A stretch of DNA of 64,000 bases from positions 28,396,199-28,460,198 of the forward strand of contig CM046864.1 in the NCBI GenBank assembly GCA_025617745.1. The letters run 5' to 3'. The stretch's first letter is position 1. Every line of letters begins with the position of its first letter. The DNA comes from Heliocidaris erythrogramma. Taxonomy: Eukaryota > Echinodermata > Echinoidea > Camarodonta > Echinometridae. Positions 33,829-45,800 of the stretch are shown in pieces. The position numbers and the translations under genes were made by a program. The notes under the pieces were generated by a model. It was given only the letters and a program-made list of their open reading frames with translations, was not told the DNA's origin and ran no database searches.

Positions 33829-36800
33829 GTAAGTAATAATACACGCCTTTTTGTCTTCATTTAGTTCTCGAACTCTATGTAGTGCTCTTGATTGTTTATG
33901 CACAGTATCCCTTCTTTTGGAAATCAATGTCCAGATTTTAATGACCTAACAGTCATCACTTTTACAGCTCTGCACTGCAAATGATTTCAAACATAAATTG
34001 GAATTTTATAATCCTCTCAGGGTATAGAATGAAACCCCTGATCCTCATAACTGTATTCTAACAAAGTTCCCCATACTTTCCATGAATAATTCTTTGACAA
34101 TATCGTCACTCCGCACAGTATCGGTTTATTGCGTGCAGTGGTATGGGAACTAAATTCCACCTCAATAGCCATAACACGCAAGTGCGTGCGTACACACTGA
34201 AAGAGAGGGGACACGATTTAGGCCAATTCCTGTTTATCAAAAACATATGTAGTTTTGTAATAGTCTGATTTAGTTAAGATTATAAATTCCACTTAATTGC
34301 AATTAGTAATATACGGTAATTACAATCTTTGATTTTCTATTCGGTTTCTTCATAATAGCTCATAGTTTTGTGTTGTAATATCAATGCCTATTGACAGATT
34401 ATACCATCACTTTTCTTTATTTCTTTACATATGAATCAATATTTAAATTCTGTTATGGTGATTGGGTTGTGTGTTTTTTTTTTTCTTTTTTTTTTCTTTT
34501 TTTTTCTGTATAATGTGCCTTCTTAAAAAATAAATTTATCTATTTCATTTATCTTAGTTTTGATGTAAAAAGTATGATATAAACAACTGAACAAGATATG
34601 GTTTATTATGATACATTCAGAGAAGTAGAAGCCGGGTGGAATGTGCAAGATATTAAAGGAGAGGCTCCTGCAGGCTCCCCATACTCCGAAATATTACAAA
34701 AGGTGGAAGATTCGGTTTCAAAATTGGGCAAAAAGTTAACATTAGGTAAGTATTGTCTTTTTATTGATCTGAGTGGAGAGAATACTTAACACATATTCTA
34801 ATCCTCGTTAACTGTCTGCACGTAACATGTTACATGGTCAGGATTAAATTATTAATCATATTTCAAATGATTGCGTCAATGGTGTAAATTTTTCTAGAAA
34901 TACCTATTTTCCGCCCGCGTATTTTTTTTCTGGCAGGACTTGCGCCATTTATGTAGGGCTCTGGTCAAGAGGCCCCGTTTTGAAGACTTTGAGAGACTAC
35001 CACTTTTAGGACTTGTATTTTTCCAAAAGTTTCACCGTATTTTTATTTCAGCAAAAGAAAATTTTGTCAATACTGAATATCCAATCTGATCTTGACGAGA
35101 CTCGAACACGAGTCACCTACATGACAAGCGCATCGTTTATCCGAATGCGCCACACAAGCAACCGCAAGTCAGGTTCGTTGTTTTATTATATCCCTACAAT
35201 TTGTTTTTCATGAATATTCATGCCGACTAGTCTTGATGGGATAAACCGTATTGTCACTTCAATTTGGCGCTCAAATACTGCCCTCTCTCGTTGGTAGCGC
35301 AAGTCCTGACAAAAAAAAAATACTGACACATACCGGATATAACTGGAAATATCGATTTGCGGCCAATACTTAAGAAATACTACAACCAGTGCCAATGAAG
35401 TCCCAAACAATTATCATCACAACAATTGGGCCAGAAACCTGTCCCGAAATAGTCAACCCAATTTACCTATAAGATTTGAGTTAAAAAGATCTAAGTCATT
35501 TGCAAAGAATTTGTCAGCGTGACCGTAGCTGTTGGCTTTTCACCCCATCTCCCACATGCACCAAATTTTGTTAGTAGGAAGTAGAATAACGAGACATTAC
35601 ATCTTTAAGCACCAAAACAAAGACAAATATTTCCGTCGGAAAAGGGTATCGGAAGGCCCATAAAAGTTTCCCTTCAAGCCCAGGGACCAAATTGTGTCGG
35701 GGGGTAGAGCTGTGGATGTATATAAAATGCAAAATTGTCTATCCGGAAGGGAGTGTCAGACCCTCTGAAACCAAAACACAAAAGTGCCCATTGACAAAGT
35801 TTTTCCTAATAAAATGCTCTGTATGTCAAGAGAAAAATATTTGTTTTACCTTCCGCCTATGATAATTCAAATGCGTTTTATTAAATTCGCTTCAAATTTA
35901 CAAAACACAATGTTGAGTATTATAATTTTACTTGAGGTGCAACTAAGGTTTAATTGGTCATAATATTACTATTTTTTTGTCATTAAATCGCAAAAAATAT
36001 ATATATTTGTAAAAGGTAGCGGAAGCTAATATCAGTATAAGTTATAAACACACCCATTGACCATCTGACAAGGCATGATAGAGGAGTTTGCTTGGTGCGT
36101 GTGGTAATGTATATATACAGTGCGTCCAAGTTGGAAAAAGTCTCCCCAAATAAATATTTCTGAATATTTTCAATAATTTTTTTTAATAAAATCCTTGTAG
36201 ATAGCTGAGGGTCCCTCCTACACAATAACCTCCCCAAAATTGGACTAGTTATTACGCCTGGGTGATCTCAAACCACCTTTGTGAAAGGGTGCAAAATTCA
36301 GACTTCACAATATTTGGTATTTGTTTCTGGATGGTATCATCAGTTGAGAACCGTTTGAAATTGGCAGTTGGAAAAAGTCTCCCCAATTAAATATTTCAAA
36401 ATATTTTCAGGAGGATTTCATACATGTGGTTACCATATGATCTCTTATATCAAATGACACTAAAATACCTCACAATATTTTTTGCTTGAGTGAGCAAGAG
36501 CCACTTTTGTGAAATGGTGCAAAATCCATTTTTGACAAATGTTTGTTGTTGTCCTGGCTGGTATGAGCCAAGCTGATAGTCATGAAAAGACATCGAAATT
36601 TTATATACAGATCATTGAAAGACTATTTTTGAAAGAACATACTTTGTTCAATGTATTTCCTGATATATCCCATCAAAACTTTATGGTCGAGTAAGCAAGC
36701 CAAATGAAATTAAAATACTCACCAAAAGTAACATATTGAAACACCCAGCAACTCAAGCATAAATATTGATGGGATGTGTAAGGATATACGGAGAACATAG

Positions 36801-39800
36801 CCTGTTATTTCATATAATTATTGTCTTTATTTGATCAGAATATGGATATTTCTCAGCCTTTACAGGACTCTCAGCTCGGCTGATACAGCCAGAGCCAATA
36901 TCAATTCTTGTCAAGACTGGATTTTACCTCCTTTATCATTATTAGCCTTTTTTCACTCAAGCGTAAAATATTGTTAGATATTTTTGTGTCATTTGATAGA
37001 AGAGATCCTAAGCTATTCACTGGTATAAAAAAAATCCTTAAAATGTTTTGAAAACTTTATTTGGAATTTTTTTTCCAACTAATTTTTTTCTGGGACGCAC
37101 TGTATACTGTGTGAGTCAAAACAGTGGGCATTTAGAATGTTGCTATTCATTTTAAAACTTGATTGCAAGATTATTATACATGTTTTGAAAAAAAAAGGAT
37201 TTTATCCTGCGTCATTTAGGATCATTATTAAGTGGTATATGTTCACGCTTGGATGAACATGAGGTGAGTGTAAAAATCGACTTGCGCCAAAGTATTAAGT
37301 GAGGGGATGAAATGAATGTATCAAACGAGGTACATTGCATGTGACTTCCCAGAAGCCAAGACACACACCCCACACGAACAAACACACACACTGAGGTCAT
37401 GTTCAGGATTAGGGGAAAGGACACACAGTTAAATCCTGATTACAAATAAAGCTAAAGAGATCCACGATAACAAACATACATATTATTTTCAAGATGGACT
37501 TTTGGATGTTGAGAAACAATTAACATCATCATCATAGCATGATCGTTAAACACTTTGAAGCAGCAAGTCAAAAAATAAAAGAATTTGACAAAGCACATTG
37601 AATCAGAACATTGTAAGTTTATTGATGTTTATTTTAGCCTACTCCAATGAACACGATGATCATGTGCTTGTTTGTGTGTGCATTTGCGATGCACTCGTGT
37701 TTGCATGATATGTCTGCTTATATGATGAGTTGACCATGTGAGAAAAAACAATGTGTGCGTGGCTTTTTTTATTCCTTTTCCTGAGTCTGTGTGTGCGGGT
37801 GTATGCGCGCGCGTGTTAAGGTGTATGTGTTGGTCTGTTTCTTTTCTTTTTTTTGGGGGGGGGGGGGAGGGGTAAAAAGTTATGTTTTAATGGTGCTATG
37901 TCCTCTTTTACAGTTTCTCTAATTTCTTTATTTAGCTTTGTTTGAAGGGAGGTTTCAAGGTTATGGCTGTTTGCCTTTTTGATAATTTAAATCTTGATTT
38001 TTAGAATACCTTAAGTCTGTGATTCCACTTCCGTTGAGTATCCGGGAACGTTTCATATTAGTGTTATTTGACGTGCTACTGTTACTTCAAAATAACATCA
38101 CCTTCATCTTTATTTTAGACCTAAATAAAAAATTCTTCGAGCCCAGTCACGAGTACGAGAAGACTCGAAGACGCATTGCAAACGGAGTGGAAGAGATCTG
38201 GTATTATATAAGGTCACAATTTCAACAACTCGGGAAATCCATTGAAGATAAGAATACCCAGGCCAAGATCGACCAAATTCTGGAGTTTGGAAGGGAACAA
38301 CATAGGTAAATATGTTAATGATCAAATTCTGAACAATTTATGTTCATTCCGTACAGGTTAGTATGGTCACTTTTTGGTGGTTCCTTCTGTTTTGTTTTGT
38401 TTTGTATTGCTTTGTTGTTTGTTCGGGGGTAGGGCTTGTTTGAAATGCTTATTACATGATCTGGATTTGAGAGATTGTAGCAGATGTCGTTTATAATGAT
38501 CATTTCAAACGCTGGTCTCATAAGAATACCATTTTAGAATAGCTCTCATCACGGGCGTAGACACGCATAATTATCCATTGTTAGTGGGGGGTGGTCTATT
38601 CATCATCCCCCACTAACAATAGAAAGTGTGTTCGTATCTACGCCAATGTCTCTCATATTGGAAATGTTTTCAAATAAAATATAGAGTGGGTATATTTTTC
38701 TTTGTTTATAACAAACTGAAGTTTAAAAATTCTAATGACACGAGAATGGAAGAATGGAAGGATGAAATAGATGATAAATATTCCGTTTGTTGGGGGATAT
38801 GATGTTTAGAAGAATGAGTTACAGTCCAACATATTTTGTTTACATACATCGTTATCCTCTTAGTGCATATTGATTTTCAAGATTTCCTCATATTTCACAA
38901 CCCATCTCGTCCTTATCCTCGCTCTTCTAAGAACCGGTGATGCTTACCATTCAAAAACCCCGTAGCAAAGCTAGTGATCGGGTATTTAGTGTATCCGCAT
39001 CGAAGTAATATAAATTAATATACAATATATTATCCCTTCTTTCATCAAAGCAGCAAATGCCTAAGACCAATTTAAGAAAGTCTTGAAAGCATATGACTTC
39101 CAGGAATAGTTAATCCCTTTTTCATTTCTTTCAAACTTTATGCAAAAGTTTATCATTTTGATGTATCATTGATTTTTGTAAACACTATATGGTTTTGCTA
39201 TGGAGAGTGTACTAAAAGCTAGTTGCTGTTGTTTTTATTAGTAGTAGTAGCAACAGTATTATCACTATTAGTAGTAGTAGCAGCAGCAGCAGTATTGCTA
39301 TTATTATTACTATTATCATTATCATTATTATTACTATCATTATTATAAGATACATAATGACAGATATCTACAACGTGGGTCATTTGGATGGCTATTCGTC
39401 ATGGAGACAGAGAGAATTGAAGGAATTATCAAACCTCGTCCAACAAAGATTATTTTACCTCCAGGTTGGTGTTGAATATCTCTTATTCGTATAGCGAATA
39501 TCGAACAACCCCCCCCCCCCCGAAAAAAAGACTAAATAATTTAAAAAAATTATAGGTTTTCCCGGCCAATTTCGTAAAATTATCATTCATTTTCAGCGCA
39601 TTCAAATTCGTGTGTCCGAAGCGGTGGAGTGACTTTGGTCAAACGATTTCATATTTCGTGCTTTCAAATTCGTTTTTAGGCACCAAAATTAATGGTTACC
39701 AATTTCAAATTCAGATAACGTTCAGTTTCGTTTTGGGGCATGTATTTCCACATTTCAGCAATCAAATTAGTGCATGGGTGTGGTAAGCGCCTAAAATCAC

Positions 39801-42800
39801 TATTTAGTTTTCGAGCAATTGGCTTCCTCAACTGAGCATTCATTTTCCTAATACAAATACGTGTAATCTAGAGTGATCTGTCCATTTAATCATTAAAGGT
39901 GACTTGAAATTCTTTTTTTTATCACTTATTTACTCGTCACAATATTCATCATTTTGATCTCAACATAATTTCCTCAACATTTTGTGTTATCTTCATTAAT
40001 CAATTATCCTTTCATTATGATTATCATATTGTTTTAATCATCTTAATTTTCCATCAGTGTTTTTATATATCATGATCATTGTTTGTCATTTTAATTTTAG
40101 ACATTTGTTTACATCATGATCATCACATTGTTTTGGATATTTATATTTTACGTCTATAGTTTTTTTTTCATTATAAATGTATTGTTTTTGTAATCGCCAG
40201 TTTACATTTTTATTGTCACCATAATCATCTTAATGTTATGTAATGTTCACTGTTACATCTTTATTTCCATAATCATCGAATATTGTGTTTTTCATTTTAC
40301 ATCTGTATTTTCATCATAATGCGTGACCAACGAATAGTACATTGTTCTAAAGTTGATATTCAGCCATCTATGGGTTGGCGTGCTAAGCATCTTCCCATGT
40401 AGGCCAGGGTATGGCGATACCATTGGTCACACTTCTCTTGGGTGATGACATCGACGTTGTTGCTTCCAACTTGCTGGATGAGGTTGCAAATTCATTTCGG
40501 CCCTGCGTGCTGCTTCAGGGTCGCCGAACCTCCGCTGCCATCGTGGACGTGCGAGGTCTCGTTTGACAGCAGCTTTGAAGGCGTTGTGTGTAGCCAAGAT
40601 TGGCTTCGTGAGTGTAACAAAAAGATAAATTGGCTATACGCCTTTTACATCACGAAGCCAGGCGTTCATCCCCAGCAATCTAATTGCGCACGGGTTAGCA
40701 GGACTGGAAATGCCCTGAAATAAGACTTTCCTGATAACTCCCGCGACCGACAGGTCCTTCACCACACCGTTTCGCCCTAGCCCTAGGGAAACTTTTGGAA
40801 TTAGTATGTCTTTTTGATCGTACGTATTTTTACCAAAAAATCCAAAAAAGAGCATAAGAAATTTCCGAGAACTCACCAGTGTTTGTGTATCCATGCTTCC
40901 TCTTGTCATGCAGATATAAAATGGCGGCTGCTTGCGACGGCGCGCGCTGTCGGCGACGTATAGTTTCAATTATGGTTGTATCGCGCGCCGTCGCACACAG
41001 CCGCCATTTTATATCTACATGACAAGAGGAGGCATGGATACACAGACACTGGCGAGTCCTCGGAAATTTCTTATGCTCTTTTTTTTCTTCTTCTTCTTTT
41101 GTAAAAATACGTACGATAAAAAAGACATACCAATTCCAAAAGTTTTCCTAGGAGGAAACGCTGTGGTGAAGGACCTGTCGGTCGCGGGAGTTATCAGGAA
41201 AGTGTTATTTCAGGGCATTTCCAGTTCTGCTAACCCGTGCGCAATTAGATTGCTGGGGATGAACGCCTGGCTTCGTGATGTAAAAGGCGTATAGCCAATT
41301 TTTTTTTTTTTTTTTGTTACACTCACGAAGCCAATCCTGGCTAGTTGTGTGCCATCTCCGTGTGATTGAGAAATGGTGAATATGGTGGGAGTGTCTTGAG
41401 GTGAATTCTCGGGTGGACTCCATCGGCATGTTCTGGTAGTTGCGCTCTTACATGTGGGCGGGCGTTGTCATAGATGATGAAGACATCCGTGTCAGGAGGA
41501 AAGAATTGGTTACACTGGCTTGCCGCCTCCAGGAGGAACGTTTCAAAGCTCTCCCTTGTGACGGTATCACAGGACATGGTATGGTGCACCAAGCCCACTG
41601 CATCAGAGACTGCAAAAGTAAAGTTGCAGTTGCGTCCACGTTGGCCATGAACTACCCTCCTTGCTGGTTCTCCACGTGGAGCTCTCCCCTGCGATCTTCG
41701 GGTCCAGATGTTATATCCACATTCATCCACGAAGACGCAGTGGGCAAGATTGGCAATCTGCAGGAACCAATCCGCATACTCCGCTCGTTGGTCCAAGACA
41801 GGAGAACATTTCAAGCATCAGGGACGTCCTCCACCAACTTGAGTGTTATGAGCATGCCATCTAGCACCCTGGCAATGGTTGATGTGCTCACCGCGGGTTT
41901 ATCTTGGAGAGATTCAGCCAGATCATCCTCATCTGTTGTAGTGTCATTAGATGATTTGTATCGATCAAATCTTCAAGTCTTGCTTTCATTTGAATGACGA
42001 TATTTCGTTACATGACCGTATTGGACGAAAACGGATGCTTCTAATATGAAATTGAATGGCAAAAAATGAAATTGACCGGGAAAACCTATATTAAATTAAA
42101 AAAGGTGAATAAATAAATAAAATAAATCCATTTTAAAAAATAGAAATAAGTAAATTAAATAAATGAAAAAATGAATACATCAAAATAAAATAATTTAAAA
42201 ATAAAGCTGTATATCATTCTAGGAATATCTACTCACATGCAGTGACAGCCTGATGTTTTTATGATACAGTAGTGGATTTGCCGCTCCCCCACCCTTTGAA
42301 AGAAAACTATACAGTGTGGCCCCCTTTGTTTTATTGTGCCGCCCCCCTTTAGAACTCGACCTTTTTTTTTTTGCTTGTTAGAAAATTATGGAAATAAACT
42401 GGACCCCATACCCCCCCCCCCCCACCTGAGCGACTTTGATAAGGACTGGCGATATTTTTTTCAGTGCTCCCCTCCCCCCCTCCCCACTGAGCGATTTTGG
42501 AGAGCTGGCGAGACCACAAAAATACGGGTCTCCAAGCATTTTCGAAAAGTTTACAATCCTACACCATGTACCATCACCCCATCCTGACTCCCATGAACAC
42601 ACAGAGTATACCAGGCAAAGTTACAATGCTATAATAATAAATGCAACTCCTGTTCACTCATGCATAAAATGTTAATCCCATAAACCACAAATTTCACTCA
42701 GCAAACTAAAACTTATCACAAATGATCATATTTTTTCATATCATCCTCAATTCCGTAAGCTCCAAAGGATTTATTGGAAGGCCTATTCCTGCGCAACCCA

Positions 42801-45800
42801 ATTTTCATACCCTTTACAAAAGTGAGCAGTGCTCACTTTTTGGTGTCATATGAAAGTTGAGTCTATGAGCTTTCCACCCAGAATCATATTTATTTTTTAT
42901 TTGGCAGCCACTTCAAAAGTGTAAAGTTTTTTGAGACGCACGGTATAGAATTTTTTTAATTCACAAGATTGTGCCAAATATACCTTGATTATTAATAATA
43001 AACACAGCTAGCGCCCGTGGATGTACACGGTGTTCTATGTTCATTACACACGAGATAACATATATATTTGCTTCGACCTTAAAAATCGGCAAATAAACTT
43101 GAAGACCAGGAGCTGAAAGCTTGTAAATAGACCTGTTTACTAAGGATTCAAATTTATGGATGTTTCTTTCTTGGGGACCTAGTAACGAGGGGTATTCCAT
43201 TAACCTGTTATTAATGAATGAACAACAGTACTTGGAATCCAGTTTGTATACATTACTTGTTGCTATGTCTGACAATCCTCTGGCAAGCTTTCAGGTTGTC
43301 AAGAACTACCTTTGTTTCAAAAGTATGCATAAAATTTGAATCACTTAGTAAACAGGTCTATTAACCGAGTGACCTGCTTCATTCCGTTCCAACATCTGTT
43401 CACATAATCTAAATTTAACATGGTTCAGCCGAACGGTACATACATCCACACCTCTCTCGCTATATATGTATATATATAACATTTAACAAATTCATAGTGA
43501 CGAAGCTTTTCAACCTGCACTCATCGGGTCACAATGCAGGAATGAGAGAATACAAGAAAATACAAAAGTCAAGGAAGGGTGTGTATAGCGACCCGGGTAT
43601 GATCCGGGCACGCTAGAATAATCGAAGCGCTTATACAAACTCCTTTTGTCGGCACAATAGCGGATCTCTCGACTGAATGAACAACGCTTCTAAGAAGCGA
43701 AGATGTTGAAAATTGCGTGCTCGGGCAACAATAGTGAACTGAGCCGGGTTATACGCCTTGGAACAAGCCGGACTATTTAGCAAGTGCTGACCAATAGCAG
43801 AGTCGCTGTGACTGCGGCATTGAACATTAGCGACGCTAGCAGCGGTTTTGCAGTTACGCTTCGGCTGTGCTCGGCTACCAGCTGATGTCTCTCGTACCAC
43901 GGAGGGTACGTGCTGTTTAATGCCGTACGCTAGACGCTGAGATGTACGGCCAACGTAGACGGCTTCACACCGACAATGATACTGATAAACGACATTGCTC
44001 ATTTGGGGGGAAGGCAGTACATCCTTGCGAACTGCGGGTAGCATTCTATTAGTAAAGAACACGACACGCGTAGCCACGGCAAAGTAACAGCGCGACACTG
44101 TATGCTTAATATCGCGCGCATACTTATCAGACACTTTACCTCTCTAAGGTAATTTGAGGTATACCGGGCATTTATTGGGCCCATACACAGGGCGAGTCCG
44201 CGAATAAATGGTACGCTGCACAACGCGATCAATGGCAAGCTCCGGATAGCCATTGTCTCGTAGGATTTGCTTGATGCGAAGAAGCTCAGGGTTGAGCTTA
44301 CACGGAGAACAAATTTGCAAGGCGCGACACACTAAGCTATTAATCAAACCAGTTTTATACGATGCAGCACTGTACGAATCCCATCGCGTGTACTGGCCCG
44401 TAAACGTAGGTTTACGATATACGGACGTGAGAAGTTTGCCGGCACTCTTCTCAACCAGTACATCCAAAAATGGAAGCGCGTTAGACTGCCTCCATCTCAC
44501 ATGTAAACCGAAGCGCCGGATGAAGCGAGTTGAGCTATGTAAGAAAGTCCTTGCACGCAGCGCTTGAATCAAACATAGCAAAGGTATCATCAACGTAACG
44601 AAAGTAGGTGAGCGGGGTAAGGCTATGTGTATACTGTGTGGCAAGGAAGGGGGTTGTTTTGTTGTTTGCTTTTTGGGGGGTTCCTTCTTTTTATCTTTTT
44701 CTTTTTTATATATTATTACCAGGCACCACAAAACCACCCAAAAGTCGCACTGTGTGATTTTCAGTTAGAGCTCAATCAATGTGTTTTGGTTGGCATGCAT
44801 GGTCAAATTTTAGTTTTGGGTATTTCCTGAAAGAGTATACTTTTTTCTAAGTAATCTAAAATGTGGAGGCACCAAACACTTATCTAGAAGTGGTATTTTT
44901 GACAGCTTTTTATCAGACTTATGTGTGTCTTCTCTGGATTTTGTTGTATTACTTTTCTTTTTCACGACCCTGAATACTTGTCTCATTTTAATCTCCCATA
45001 AATCTCCCGGAGTAAGTTCTTGCATTGATACTGGTGCACTATGATAAACAGGATATGTCTATGTAGTATGCCAAGTTTTAGTACAATCTGATAATCCCTT
45101 CATAGAGATTTTCATTGAGTTCTAATCCTCCATTTGTCACCTTAGCACAACACTTTGCAAGTCAGAGTGCTTCAATAGACTGCAAACTTTAAACCCAAGA
45201 AGTAACACGAGGGATTGTGCATTCTTCTCTTTGTACATTGAGTTATGAACATCCAATGAGTTATATATCATTTTAAAGCTGAGAATCTGCTCTTTCAGAA
45301 TCAGATCTTAACTAAAGTATGATGTGGTCTTTAGATATTGATTTACATGTGCTTACCATATAATATAGTGTGCAAGCATGTGTTTTATTTTGGCATAAGA
45401 GTGGAGTTCAGTCAATTTTGACATGTACAAGGTTTATTTAAAATTAAGTATTATAACACATGTATTTGCTCGTTGATTGTATTATCGATATTACAAATGA
45501 ATTGCTATTGTGTTTTTGTGTTGATTTATGAAGACAAATAAAATATTATTCAAAACAAAAGCTTCGCATCATATGACCCCTGTACACAAACTTCCGCGCG
45601 TTTGACCATGCATACCAATTATACTCGGGTCACTCTGTGTGGCGCAGTAATTATTGTTTTGGCAGCGGGTGAGCGATGAATAGTCACGAGTGGGTGATAG
45701 AAGCAAGTCGATCACGGCCTGTCTGAACCTACTGGAAATATTTTTGAAACTTACATAGCATCGATGCTATGTACTACGTGTGAACATAACTATTGTTGCT

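Larger units (their letters stand above)
39551..42087 (-). mobile_element. Tc1/IS630-like DNA transposon in FUT8 intron 4
   Basis: The ends 'taggttttcccggccaattt' (39552) and 'aattgaccgggaaaaccta' (42069-42087) are inverted and flanked by TA. Subterminal 'attTCGT' words fill the left end (39576-39740). Inside is a broken minus-strand transposase (40360-41995). This is the only copy here that links the 'attTCGT' end family to a transposase. A 60-bp quasi-periodic AT-rich stretch lies at 39960-40320. Confidence 0.75.
43497..44640 (-). mobile_element. Penelope-like element, 5'-truncated
   Basis: Read on the minus strand: the reverse transcriptase catalytic YVDD (44588-44599), the rest of the RT, then a GIY-YIG endonuclease, the hallmark pair of Penelope-like elements. 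The 3' flank carries a hammerhead-like motif (43497-43532). Sequence upstream of the YVDD block is missing, so it is a 5'-truncated insert in FUT8 intron 4. Confidence 0.85.

Noticed and set aside
40634..41429. Two similar 111- and 120-residue frames on opposite strands
   Set aside because: They are the mirrored arms of the hAT-like palindrome, not a gene pair.
41440..41997. 185-residue plus-strand frame
   Set aside because: Antisense shadow of the minus-strand transposase, which shows the true catalytic motifs.
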